Notes: generated by a model from the sequence alone, not told the origin. A DNA stretch of 64,000 nt from Streptomyces pseudovenezuelae (GCF_029892565.1 NZ_JARXVH010000009.1:248001-312000); one strand, 5' to 3'. Shown: positions 25,412 through 34,474, numbered from the stretch's first letter. Program-made: numbers and translations.

Positions 25412-26446
25412 ATGAGACAGCCCCTGCGCACACACGGGTACCGGACGGCGGCCGCGGTCGCCCTGGCCTGCGCCCTGACGGCGGCGACCCAGCAGCCCGC
25501 CCGAGCCGCCCCCGAGACCCTCACCGAGGTACGCGCCCAACTCCAGCGCCTCTACCACGACGCCGAGGTCGCCACGGACAAGTACAACGCCGTCGATGTG
25601 AAGGTGACGCGACAGAAGAAGCGGGTCCGCGCGCTGGACGCCCAGATCCACGCGACGGAGCAAAAACTGGACCGTCTCACCTCTCGGGCCGGTTCGGCGG
25701 CAGCGGCCCAGTACCGCACGGGCGGCCTACCGGCCGAATTCCAACTGGCCTTGGCCTCCGATCCCGAAAACGCCCTGGACAACGCGTCGTTGGCAACCCA
25801 GGCGCAGCAATCGACCCAGAACCTCCTCTCCTCCCTGACCACCACCCGCGAGGAGCTGCGCACCCGCACCGAGGACGCCTCCGACGAACTGTCCCGCCTC
25901 CGGAAGAACCGCCGCGCCATGGACACCGAGCGCCGGACGATCGAGCAGCACATCGCCGAGGCGAAGAGGCTGGAGTCGAGCCTGGCGGCGGAGGAGCGCC
26001 GGCGCCTGGCGGCCCTGGAGGCGAAGGAGGCGGCGAAGTCCCAGGCGAAATGGGAGGCAACGGGCGCCGTCACTCAGACGAGCACCAAGGCAACCCCGGC
26101 CGCCCGCAAGGCCATCGCCTACGCCGAACGCCAACTCGGCAAGCCCTACGTCTGGGGCGCCGAGGGACCCAACTCCTTCGACTGCTCGGGCCTGACCTCA
26201 GCGTCCTGGCTGGCAGCGGGCGTCACCATCCCCCGCACCTCAGAACTCCAGTGGTCCCAACTCCCCCACGTCCCAACCTCCCAGATGCGCCCCGGCGACC
26301 TCGTCATCTACTTCTCCGACGCGAGCCATGTGGCCCTGTACATAGGCAACGGCAAGATCATCTCGGCACCTCGGCCGGGGCGGGTGATCTATATATCGCC
26401 CGTGGCGTCGATGGAGATTTTGGGGGTGGTGCGGCCGGAGGCGTGA
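25412..26446 (+). CDS. Secreted NlpC/P60 peptidoglycan endopeptidase
   Basis: A 344-residue protein. A signal peptide at about 1-33 (VALACALTAATQQPARAAP) precedes a long coiled coil (about 36-225) and a C-terminal NlpC/P60 domain (about 230-344). Catalytic Cys lies in SFDCSGLTS and catalytic His in SDASHVALYIG; the next polar residue follows downstream. It cleaves wall-peptide bonds outside the cell. It is a full-length paralogue of the gene at 58049-59176 with the same layout. The ECF promoter just upstream puts it in the secretion regulon, where NlpC hydrolases often accompany Gram-positive T4SS. The DUF4913 gene follows after 29 nt. Confidence 0.92.
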   Translation: MRQPLRTHGYRTAAAVALACALTAATQQPARAAPETLTEVRAQLQRLYHDAEVATDKYNAVDVKVTRQKKRVRALDAQIHATEQKLDRLTSRAGSAAAAQYRTGGLPAEFQLALASDPENALDNASLATQAQQSTQNLLSSLTTTREELRTRTEDASDELSRLRKNRRAMDTERRTIEQHIAEAKRLESSLAAEERRRLAALEAKEAAKSQAKWEATGAVTQTSTKATPAARKAIAYAERQLGKPYVWGAEGPNSFDCSGLTSASWLAAGVTIPRTSELQWSQLPHVPTSQMRPGDLVIYFSDASHVALYIGNGKIISAPRPGRVIYISPVASMEILGVVRPEA

Positions 26447-26475
26447 GCTCCGCCCGCAGCGACAGCAGGAGGACC

Positions 26476-26949
26476 ATGTCAGCCATATCGACAGAGAAGC
26501 CTGAGGCCTCCGAAACCAAGAACCCCGAGGCCGAAGAGAAACTCCCCTCACCACCGCTGTTCATCCTCTACATGGAAGGACCCGCCTACGGACAGACACT
26601 GCGCCAACTGACCCTGTGGACCCACCACGTGCTCCTGCCGGTCTACGGCAGAGAGGTCACCTCCACGTCCCCCTGGTGCCCCCGCTGGTGGGACCACCCC
26701 GAGGCGGTAGCCCAACTCCACGGCCTGTGGCTCGCCTGGGGCCACCTGACGGGCCCGGACTCGGAGATGACGGGGCCGGCGAGCTGGCACCGCGACTACC
26801 TGTCCTCGGTCATGGACACCCTGCGCGACCCCCGAGGCCCGTTCGCCGGCTGCAAGCCGGGCATGCACCGCCCGAAGGAGAAGCCCATGGTCGAGGCCAT
26901 CGACCCGTTCGGGCCTCGAAATACTGGCACCGAGGATGACCAGCAATGA
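26476..26949 (+). CDS. DUF4913 domain-containing protein
   Basis: A 157-residue soluble protein. A charged N-terminal 25 residues lead to the Trp-rich core WCPRWWDHPEAVAQLHGLWL and ASWHRDYLSSVMDTLRDPRGPFAGC, which I recognise as DUF4913, common in Streptomyces conjugation-like loci. The ATG has a perfect AGGAGG. It is co-transcribed with the NlpC gene. Its TGA stop is embedded in the -35 box of the next ECF promoter. Function is unknown. Confidence 0.8.
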   Translation: MSAISTEKPEASETKNPEAEEKLPSPPLFILYMEGPAYGQTLRQLTLWTHHVLLPVYGREVTSTSPWCPRWWDHPEAVAQLHGLWLAWGHLTGPDSEMTGPASWHRDYLSSVMDTLRDPRGPFAGCKPGMHRPKEKPMVEAIDPFGPRNTGTEDDQQ

Positions 26950-26976
26950 ACCGGATACCCCCGCGGAAACGTTGTG
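26947..26976 (+). promoter_or_regulatory. SigL-type ECF promoter, copy 3
   Basis: TGAACC (sharing TGA with the DUF4913 stop), 17 nt, CGTTGTG. The -10 ends 96 nt before ATG 27073. Confidence 0.7.
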
Positions 26977-27072
26977 TGTGGCGACCGGAGTACGTATCCG
27001 GTCGACGGCGCTGAGACAGATGCCGTAACAGGCTCCACACGGAGCAGCCATTCATCCATCAGGAAGGGTGAA

Positions 27073-28434
27073 ATGCCAGGAACAAACTCACCAATCAGCG
27101 ACGACTCCAACGCCAGTTCCTACTACTCCGTCGAGATGTACCCGGACAGGATCCGCCCGTCGACGACTCCCGTCCCGGAACAAGCGGCACCCCCGCTTCC
27201 GCCGGGAGCCGACCGCGGGTGGTACGACTCACAAGGGGGTGTGTTCTACGCCGACACCTCCGGCAAAAGGACAAGGCCGCCAGAGGGAAAGGTTTCGGTT
27301 TACCACGCGGCCAAGGAAAGGTGGAGGGATCTCCCGCAGAACTACAAGCATTTCGCGAGGGCTTTCCTCGATTTCCTTCCCAACGCCGCGCAGGGTCTCT
27401 CGCCCCTGGTCGGAGGAAAAGCCGGGGTGGGTCTGAATGCGGCGGGAATCATCGGTCAGACCGTCCTCGGCAGCTCAGGCCTCAGGGAAGAGTACAAGAA
27501 CTACCAGGTCGGCGGCGCAGGGAATGTCGACAGGATAAACCTGGCTGCGGACGCGGCCCGGATCGCCGCCGCAGTGGGAAGCACGGTAGCCACTGTCGGC
27601 GGGGACGGCAAAGTCCCCAGCAGGATCGGCGGGGCATCGACCTTCGTGGCTGGTGCCGCAGTCACGGCGAGAGAGGTACATAGCCACCACACGGAGGAGC
27701 GGAAGAAGCGCGAAGAGAAAACCGCAGACAACGACGGCGACTACGAAATGGGTCCCCTCGCGGGGAGTCGCAAGCGGCCCGATCTGGAGTCCCACGGACG
27801 CGGCGGCTATCACCCCACCTCGTCCTATCAGACGTCAAGGCAGCCGCTCGCGAATGAGCACCGGGAGGCCATCTCCTACGCGCTCAACGCCACCGGCTCG
27901 TCGCGGTCGGACCAAGGGGCCCTCAGCAGGGCGGCCCGGGACTACACTCCGGCGCCCTCCATGTCACGACACGGAGACGTAAAACCCCGCGACAACAACG
28001 CAGGGCACGCAGCCGCACTCAAGAAGGCCAGGGACGGCAAGAAGGCGGAGCACACTCCGGGGGGCCGCGGGTATCAGGAGCCGACCTCGCAGCACACGGG
28101 GTCGCAGCGACGCGACGCCGATGACCTAACTGCACGCGAGCGCAGGCACAAGGAGGCAAGGGGGACAGAGCAGCCTCTCCCGGCCAGCTATCAGGAGCAG
28201 GCCTCGCGGCACGCTGGGGCGCAGCGGCCCGAGTCCGCTGGACCTTACGGCATGCCTACGACGAGGATCTCCGCAAGCTCTCACACGCCACAGACGTCCG
28301 TCCCGGGGTTCAATCCCAGCGCCTACAATCCGCCCCCGCGCTCATCGCAGAGCAGGGCAACGCTCAACGACGAATCTGCACACGCGCGCAGGCACAAGGA
28401 GACAAGGATGGAAGAGCAGAAGGTCAGGCGGTAA
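27073..28434 (+). CDS. Orphan repeat-containing protein, possible secretion substrate
   Basis: A 453-residue protein I do not recognise. It has a Pro-rich N-terminus, then GWYDSQGGVFYADTSGKRTRPP (about 49-70). A Gly/Ala-rich, moderately hydrophobic middle follows (about 100-215; GGKAGVGLNAAGIIGQTVLG, GGASTFVAGAAVTAREVH). The second half is polar and low-complexity with internal repeats: YQEPTSQHTGSQR vs YQEQASRHAGAQR, and RERRHKEARGTEQ vs ARRHKETRMEEQ at the C-terminus. There is no signal peptide. ATG 27073 has a clear AGGAAGGG. Base composition is visibly less GC-rich than the flanking genes. A hairpin terminator follows. Confidence 0.7.
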   Translation: MPGTNSPISDDSNASSYYSVEMYPDRIRPSTTPVPEQAAPPLPPGADRGWYDSQGGVFYADTSGKRTRPPEGKVSVYHAAKERWRDLPQNYKHFARAFLDFLPNAAQGLSPLVGGKAGVGLNAAGIIGQTVLGSSGLREEYKNYQVGGAGNVDRINLAADAARIAAAVGSTVATVGGDGKVPSRIGGASTFVAGAAVTAREVHSHHTEERKKREEKTADNDGDYEMGPLAGSRKRPDLESHGRGGYHPTSSYQTSRQPLANEHREAISYALNATGSSRSDQGALSRAARDYTPAPSMSRHGDVKPRDNNAGHAAALKKARDGKKAEHTPGGRGYQEPTSQHTGSQRRDADDLTARERRHKEARGTEQPLPASYQEQASRHAGAQRPESAGPYGMPTTRISASSHTPQTSVPGFNPSAYNPPPRSSQSRATLNDESAHARRHKETRMEEQKVRR

Positions 28435-28454
28435 TCGCGCCCTCCAACTCCACT

Positions 28455-28487
28455 CACACGGCCGCGCCCTTGAGGCGCGGCCGTGTG
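28455..28487 (+). terminator. Intrinsic terminator hairpin
   Basis: A 14-bp stem (CACACGGCCGCGCC at 28455-28468 with 28474-28487) closes a CTTGA loop and is followed by CCTTTGCATT. It ends the 27073 transcription unit before the next ECF promoter. Confidence 0.75.
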
Positions 28488-28514
28488 CCTTTGCATTCAG
28501 TCTCCTCGCCGTAC

Positions 28515-28544
28515 TGAACCAGCCGCCGTGCGCGATCCGTTGTG
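28515..28544 (+). promoter_or_regulatory. SigL-type ECF promoter, copy 4
   Basis: TGAACC, 17 nt, CGTTGTG. The -10 ends 49 nt before ATG 28594, nearly the same spacing as copy 2. Confidence 0.7.
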
Positions 28545-28593
28545 CCTCTCGAACCACCACGGATCACAGTCCACAGGTTGGGGAGGTACGCAC

Positions 28594-28797
28594 ATGCCCG
28601 CTGCCAAAACGTGGAGGCTCGCGCCACACGGTCTCCTGAAGCGGCGCCGGTCCTCGTCGCACTCGGAAGCGTGTTATCCCAGTCAGCCCCCACCAAGACC
28701 GGCAGCCGGCACCACCCCACCACCCCCCGAGTCCCCGCTACCTCCCGGCCTGCTCCCCTTGCCGCCGGGATTCGAGTTGTCGACCACCCTGCGCTGA
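28594..28797 (+). CDS. Small Pro-rich orphan protein
   Basis: A 67-residue reading frame. The ATG has a good GGGGAGG and lies 49 nt after an ECF promoter, which is the main support. The product is basic at the N-terminus (RLAPHGLLKRRRSSSHS) and then almost entirely Pro with Leu/Gly (PPPPESPLPPGLLPLPPG). It sits 18 nt ahead of the 28816 gene. It could instead be just a translated leader for that gene. Confidence 0.45.
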   Translation: MPAAKTWRLAPHGLLKRRRSSSHSEACYPSQPPPRPAAGTTPPPPESPLPPGLLPLPPGFELSTTLR

Positions 28798-28815
28798 ACC
28801 TGAAAGAGGGGCAAC

Positions 28816-29526
28816 GTGGCGGACGAGAGTACGGCTGCCTCGACCAGGAGGCGGTCGCCCAGGAAGCAGCAGAGCCAGGGCCAGGAAGCCAAGACGGCAC
28901 CAAAGGTGCTGCTCAAGCCCGCGAACCGCCTACGCGCCCGACCCCGCGGCAGGGCAGGATTCCGGAAGCGGCTCCGGACCCGGCTCGCGGACGAATGGCG
29001 CCTTCTCATCGACAGCCTCATAGAAGCCGCCATAGGCGCGTCGGCGATACCAAGCCCGCCCCCCTCCCATCAGCCGGTGAGCCCGAGGGAACCGGGCATC
29101 CAAGAGACGGTCCGTCAGCTTCTGGCTCTCGAACCCGAAGCCTTCGAGGACGCGATTCTGCATCTGGTCAGAACCGACGAGAAGTTGAAGCGCACGTATG
29201 ACAGAGCCCCGATAGACATTCCGGACATCGCGCACTACGCCAACAACGCGTACTTAAGGGAGTTACAGCGAGAGGCTGCCAACAGCACCGCCGTTCCCGG
29301 GAACGCTCCGCATCCGACCGCCTCCCCGGGATCGGTGTACCCAGAACCGGCGTCCCCCGGGCAATCCCTGATCAGCCCCGAAGGACTCAGCGCCATTCAC
29401 AACTCACAGGCCCTCCAGCAGGATCGAGGTGCCTCGCCCAGCCCGAGACCTGCTCCGCCCCTTGCCTCCAACAACCCATATCGCAATATGCCCAACAGCG
29501 CTCCGCCGACGCCAAGAGGCCGATAA
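28816..29526 (+). CDS. Orphan protein of the ECF-controlled cluster
   Basis: A 236-residue protein, not recognised. The first 55 residues are Arg/Lys-rich (RRRSPRKQQSQ, RLRARPRGRAGFRKR). A helical core covers about 55-155 (ADEWRLLIDSLIEAAIG; ETVRQLLALEPEAFEDAILH). The C-terminal 80 residues are disordered and Pro/Ser/Asn-rich, ending NPYRNMPNSAPPTPRGR. GTG 28816 has AGAGGGG upstream. No signal peptide or TM is present. The charged N-terminus and disordered tail would suit a nucleic-acid-binding or secreted substrate protein, but that is speculation. Confidence 0.65.
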   Translation: MADESTAASTRRRSPRKQQSQGQEAKTAPKVLLKPANRLRARPRGRAGFRKRLRTRLADEWRLLIDSLIEAAIGASAIPSPPPSHQPVSPREPGIQETVRQLLALEPEAFEDAILHLVRTDEKLKRTYDRAPIDIPDIAHYANNAYLRELQREAANSTAVPGNAPHPTASPGSVYPEPASPGQSLISPEGLSAIHNSQALQQDRGASPSPRPAPPLASNNPYRNMPNSAPPTPRGR

Positions 29527-29543
29527 CGACATCCCACCACCGC

Positions 29544-29573
29544 TGAACCCTCCACCACCCCCCATCCGTCGTG
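29544..29573 (+). promoter_or_regulatory. SigL-type ECF promoter, copy 5 (one mismatch)
   Basis: TGAACC, 17 nt, CGTCGTG. The -10 ends 74 nt before ATG 29648. The -10 differs from the other four copies at one base. Confidence 0.55.
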
Positions 29574-29647
29574 CCTACGCAAGCGACAACTACCCACCGA
29601 ATCCCGCAAGTCGTCGCCCCCGTAGACCCGACGGAAAGGCACACCCA

Positions 29648-31300
29648 ATGCGCACCTCGCGCCTCCCACGCTTTCCGCACCTCCCACGCCCCACAAGCAG
29701 ACGCACCTCCTTCCTCCTAGCCCTCCTCCTCGTCATCGTCGGCATAACAGCCACCGCCGTAACGATCCAGTCCCTCCCCTCCGACGCCACCGGCATCAAC
29801 GAAAAACCGGCCGCCGACACCGCCACCCCCGACCACACAGTCACCCTCTGGAACAACACCACCGAACGCATCTGGATCGGCAGCACAGTCAATGCCGACG
29901 GCTCGCTCAACCTCACCGGCCTCCCGACCCTCGACCCCGGCCAGCCCGCCACCGTCACCGTCCCCGAGACCCAAGGAGGCCACTGGCGGGGCAAGTTCTT
30001 CGCCCGCCAGGGCTGCACCGGCGAGGAAGGCAGCACGTTCCACTGCACGGTGGGCGACTGCGGCCCCTACGCCGACCACTGCACCCTCACCGAAGAACCC
30101 ACCGGCCTGGCCGAGTTCAACTTCGACCCGGCCGACGCCGCAGCCCCCTGGTACGACGTCAGTTACGTCAACGCCGTAGCGACGCCCATCACCATCACCC
30201 CGAACGACGTGACACCCCCCGAGACCGGCGAGTGCGCGGTGGCGGGCTGCCCCGAGGATCTGCTCTCCGCCTGCCCGGCCGACAACCTCACCAAGGACCC
30301 GGCATCCGGACAGCCGTTGGTGTGCGTCAACCCGAACCGGGACGCGAAGACCCCGTACAGCGACATGGTCAACCAGAAGTGCCCGACCGCGTACGCCTGG
30401 TCCAAGCAGGACGCCGAACCCGGCAACAAGGTCATGTACCAGTGCACCCGCTGCTCCGGCCTGACCGTCGTCTTCGGAAACGCCGGCACCATCCCCGCGG
30501 ACACCGCCACCACCCCCACCACGACCGCGACCGCCACCAGCACCGACACCACCATCCCGTCCTCCGACACCCCCCTCAAGGGCGTCAGCCTCAACCCCTT
30601 CGACGGCATCTCCCAGGCCCTGTCCGACTCCGGCGCCTCCTGGTACTACAACTGGGCCTCCTCCACCGGCCCCGTCACCAAGCCGGACGGCGTCGAGTAC
30701 GTCCCGATGATCTGGGGCCGCGACTCGGTGACCGACGCCGATCTCGCCCAAGCCGCAAGCCAGGGAAAGGAGTTGCTCGGCTTCAACGAACCCGACCTCC
30801 CCGGACAGGCCGACCTCACCCCCGAGGACGCCCTCGACCTGTGGCCCCAACTGGAGTCCACCGGCCTGCGCCTGGGCGCCCCGGCGGTCGCCTCCGGCGC
30901 CGACGTGATCGGCGGCTGGCTGGACCGCTTCATGGAGGGCGCCAAGACCCGCGGCCTGCGCGTCGACTTCATCCCCCTGCACTGGTACGGGAAGGACTTC
31001 GGCCCCGACGCCGTCGACCAACTGCGCACCTACATAGAGGCCGTTCACGCCCGCTACCCCGACAAGCCGATCTGGCTGACCGAGTACGGCCTCATCGACT
31101 TCTCCCACGGCACCCCTCGCTACCCCGACAACGAGCAGCAGCAGATCGACTTCATCAACGCCTCCACGACGATGCTGGACGGCCTGGACTACGTGGAGCG
31201 CTACGCCTGGTTCACCCTCTCCACCCAGACCAGCCCGACCGGCCTCTACAACGGCACGACCCCGAACGCGAGCGGCCAGGCCTACCGCGCCGCGGGCTGA
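29648..31300 (+). CDS. Secreted thaumatin-like / GH128 beta-glucanase fusion
   Basis: A 550-residue protein. An Arg-rich N-terminus and TM/signal (about 20-42, SFLLALLLVIVGITATAV) precede a Cys-rich thaumatin-like domain (about 60-280; VTLWNNTTERIWIGS, GGHWRGKFFARQGCTG). A Thr-rich linker (about 283-303) leads to a GH128/Asl1-like TIM-barrel domain (about 305-550). Its catalytic Glu residues lie in LLGFNEPDLPG (acid/base) and IWLTEYGLIDF (nucleophile). GH128 enzymes cut beta-1,3-glucan, and thaumatin-like proteins often bind it. The likely target is fungal, oomycete or plant wall glucan. ATG 29648 has GGAAAGG upstream. It carries ECF promoter copy 5. Confidence 0.88.
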   Translation: MRTSRLPRFPHLPRPTSRRTSFLLALLLVIVGITATAVTIQSLPSDATGINEKPAADTATPDHTVTLWNNTTERIWIGSTVNADGSLNLTGLPTLDPGQPATVTVPETQGGHWRGKFFARQGCTGEEGSTFHCTVGDCGPYADHCTLTEEPTGLAEFNFDPADAAAPWYDVSYVNAVATPITITPNDVTPPETGECAVAGCPEDLLSACPADNLTKDPASGQPLVCVNPNRDAKTPYSDMVNQKCPTAYAWSKQDAEPGNKVMYQCTRCSGLTVVFGNAGTIPADTATTPTTTATATSTDTTIPSSDTPLKGVSLNPFDGISQALSDSGASWYYNWASSTGPVTKPDGVEYVPMIWGRDSVTDADLAQAASQGKELLGFNEPDLPGQADLTPEDALDLWPQLESTGLRLGAPAVASGADVIGGWLDRFMEGAKTRGLRVDFIPLHWYGKDFGPDAVDQLRTYIEAVHARYPDKPIWLTEYGLIDFSHGTPRYPDNEQQQIDFINASTTMLDGLDYVERYAWFTLSTQTSPTGLYNGTTPNASGQAYRAAG

Positions 31301-31337
31301 GCGGACACCGTCAGGAAGGAATCAGAAGGGAAAGGGA

Positions 31338-32771
31338 ATGGACATGAGCCGGGGCGAAGAGGCAGACGAGTCGAGCACCGAGGGCACCCACTTCGAGGTG
31401 GTCATCGCCGGCGACGGCTCCGCCGCCATCGACGGCAGCCCCGTACCGGCGGCCCGGGGCGAGACCGTCGACGCCGCGATCCTCGACACGCTGCACGCAT
31501 ACGCACGCGACCGGAACACCACCGTGACGGCGGACATCTCCGACCCCTCGGCGGACTACGTCGCCCACGTCGAGGTCGCCCCCGACGGTTCGAGCAGACT
31601 CCTGGAGGAACACCGGCAGGACGCGCCCGAGCCCACCGAGGCAACGCTCGTCCCCATCGCCGAAGACGACGAGGACGACGACTTCGACGACGCCCACGAC
31701 CCGGACGACCCTGACGACCTCCACGACGACCCCGACGACGACCTCACCGACTTCGACGACGACCTCACCGAGGAGTCGGAGTCGGAGTCGGAGTCGTACA
31801 CCCTCCCGGACCCCACCGAACCCCCACCACCGCTCACCCCCTCCACCTCCTCCACCACCCCCGGCCCGACCGTCCCCCGCCCCCTGATCACCCGCGGGAA
31901 CCACCCGCGCCAGTCGGACGACGAGTACGAGGGACCGGGGCTGCTCCACAGGCCCCTGGTCGTCGGACCGGTGGCACTCAGCGTGGCCGCCCTGGTCGTC
32001 GTACCCCTGGTGATCCTGGGCAGCAAGGCACCGGCCGACGGCGGCAACGAGACCCAGGCCGCCCGCACGAAGCCCGACTCGACCGCGACCGGCACCCCGC
32101 TGCCCCCACGACCGTCACCGACCTACTCCACGATCCCCACCGCGGTGCCCACGTCCCCCAACGCGACGGCCACGACGCGCAAACCCGGGCCGAAGAAGAC
32201 CTCGACCCCGAACGGCGGCGGAGGCATCGTCACCGTGACGGCGAGGCCGCCGCAGGTCACCGTGACCGCGAAGCCCCCAAAGCCGGTCACCGCCGCCACC
32301 GCCGTACAGCGCCTCGCCCGGAACGACCCGCACGGACGGCACATCTGCTACCGCGCCTACGTCAGCGGACAGGGCTGGCAGAAACCGGTGTGCGACGGCG
32401 CGACGGCCGGAAGGCCGGGCAAGAAGAAGCCGATCAAGGCCCTGAACATCGCGGTGTCCAACGCCGGCGGCTCGGCCGCGAACGCCTTCGTCCACGACCC
32501 CGCCTCGACCAACGGCGAGGGCAAGTGGAAGCCGGAGTGGACGGACCTCGTCGCCGACGGCGGAAGCAACTACATCGGCAGCGCGAAGAAGTCCGCCCCG
32601 AACCTCCTGGCCTTCGCCATCAACATAGGCAGCGGTCGGATCTGCCAGTCCGGCAAGGTCCACGGCAGCGGCTGGAGCGCCCGGAGCTGCGCGGGCGCCC
32701 GCCCCGACCTGCTCACCGTCGGCACCTTCACCAACAACAGTTACCTGGAAGCCGTAAAGCTCACGGTCTGA
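31338..32771 (+). CDS. Membrane protein: shared N-domain, acidic tract, TM, ChW-like exterior
   Basis: A 477-residue protein. Residues 17-90 match the N-terminal domain of the 13322-14095 product (FEVVIAGDGSAAIDGSPVP, GETVDAAILDTL, APDGSSRLLE). Residues 109-152 are almost all Asp/Glu/Ser. A Pro/Thr stretch precedes one TM helix (about 206-228). Outside, a Pro/Thr/Lys stem leads to a domain of about 150 residues with two similar units (ICYRAYVSGQGWQKPVCDG; ICQSGKVHGSGWSARSCAG). These look like hydrophobic-W (ChW) repeats. The gene follows the glucanase by 37 nt and could share its promoter. The topology suggests a bridge between cytoplasmic apparatus and cell surface. Confidence 0.78.
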   Translation: MDMSRGEEADESSTEGTHFEVVIAGDGSAAIDGSPVPAARGETVDAAILDTLHAYARDRNTTVTADISDPSADYVAHVEVAPDGSSRLLEEHRQDAPEPTEATLVPIAEDDEDDDFDDAHDPDDPDDLHDDPDDDLTDFDDDLTEESESESESYTLPDPTEPPPPLTPSTSSTTPGPTVPRPLITRGNHPRQSDDEYEGPGLLHRPLVVGPVALSVAALVVVPLVILGSKAPADGGNETQAARTKPDSTATGTPLPPRPSPTYSTIPTAVPTSPNATATTRKPGPKKTSTPNGGGGIVTVTARPPQVTVTAKPPKPVTAATAVQRLARNDPHGRHICYRAYVSGQGWQKPVCDGATAGRPGKKKPIKALNIAVSNAGGSAANAFVHDPASTNGEGKWKPEWTDLVADGGSNYIGSAKKSAPNLLAFAINIGSGRICQSGKVHGSGWSARSCAGARPDLLTVGTFTNNSYLEAVKLTV

Positions 32772-32802
32772 ACCACTCGTACGGCGCGAACCGCTTCGTC
32801 GG

Positions 32803-32876
32803 AGCCCCCTGTCGGATTCGAACCGACGACCTACGCATTACAAGTGCGTTGCTCTGGCCATCTGAGCTAAGGAGGC
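32803..32876 (-). tRNA. tRNA-Thr (anticodon TGT)
   Basis: The minus strand folds as a canonical tRNA. Acceptor GCCTCCT pairs with AGGGGGC. The D-arm is AGCTCAGATGGCCAGAGCA, the anticodon stem-loop is ACGCA-CTTGTAA-TGCGT with anticodon TGT, and the T-arm contains GGTTCGAATCC. Discriminator base is T and CCA is not encoded. Its 3' end points at the secretion cluster. Confidence 0.95.
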
Positions 32877-33097
32877 CTGCACGCGCGCGTGACGTGCGCG
32901 GCGGGCGTGCCCGTGCAGTGTACCCAGCTCACAGTGGGCCCCTGTCGAATATTTCCGCGAAGTTCACATGCCCACGGGTACTGACAGACCAGGCGAACGC
33001 GAGGTACCGTCCGAAGCCAGTTCACTCCTGTGGACTACACCACCTTCCTACAACGGATCGTCCGGCACGTTCCTGCCGGTAGAAGGGGGCCTTCACC

Positions 33098-34234
<1,137 letters not shown>

Positions 34235-34318
34235 CCAGGCATAAGTCACTTCCGGCGGCCGCGCAACCGGCAACTTCGGAAACGCCCAAGCCGGAAAATT
34301 CACCCAGGTTGACGAAGA

Positions 34319-34348
34319 GGGCCCCGCAAACCGCTGCGGGGCCCTTTT
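34319..34348 (+). terminator. Rho-independent terminator after msiK
   Basis: A 10-bp stem GGGCCCCGCA / TGCGGGGCCC closes a 6-nt loop and is followed by TTTT. Confidence 0.85.
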
Positions 34349-34474
34349 CCATGTCGACAAATACCCCGGCAGACCGGTCATTTCGAGCAGCGTGCGTCAA
34401 CCCCGTACCCAATAAAAGGCACCACTTCATCCCCCGAACCGGTGACTAAATGTCGCCAAATCATTACCGGGCGC

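Noticed and set aside
25412..29526. Type VII secretion system
   Set aside because: No EccC/EccD, WXG100 proteins or mycosin. The ATPases present are VirB4/VirD4 type.
12611..32876. Integrative conjugative element inserted at the tRNA-Thr 3' end
   Set aside because: The tRNA 3' end faces the cluster, but I found no integrase, Rep, TraB-FtsK or repeated tRNA 3' segment at the left side.
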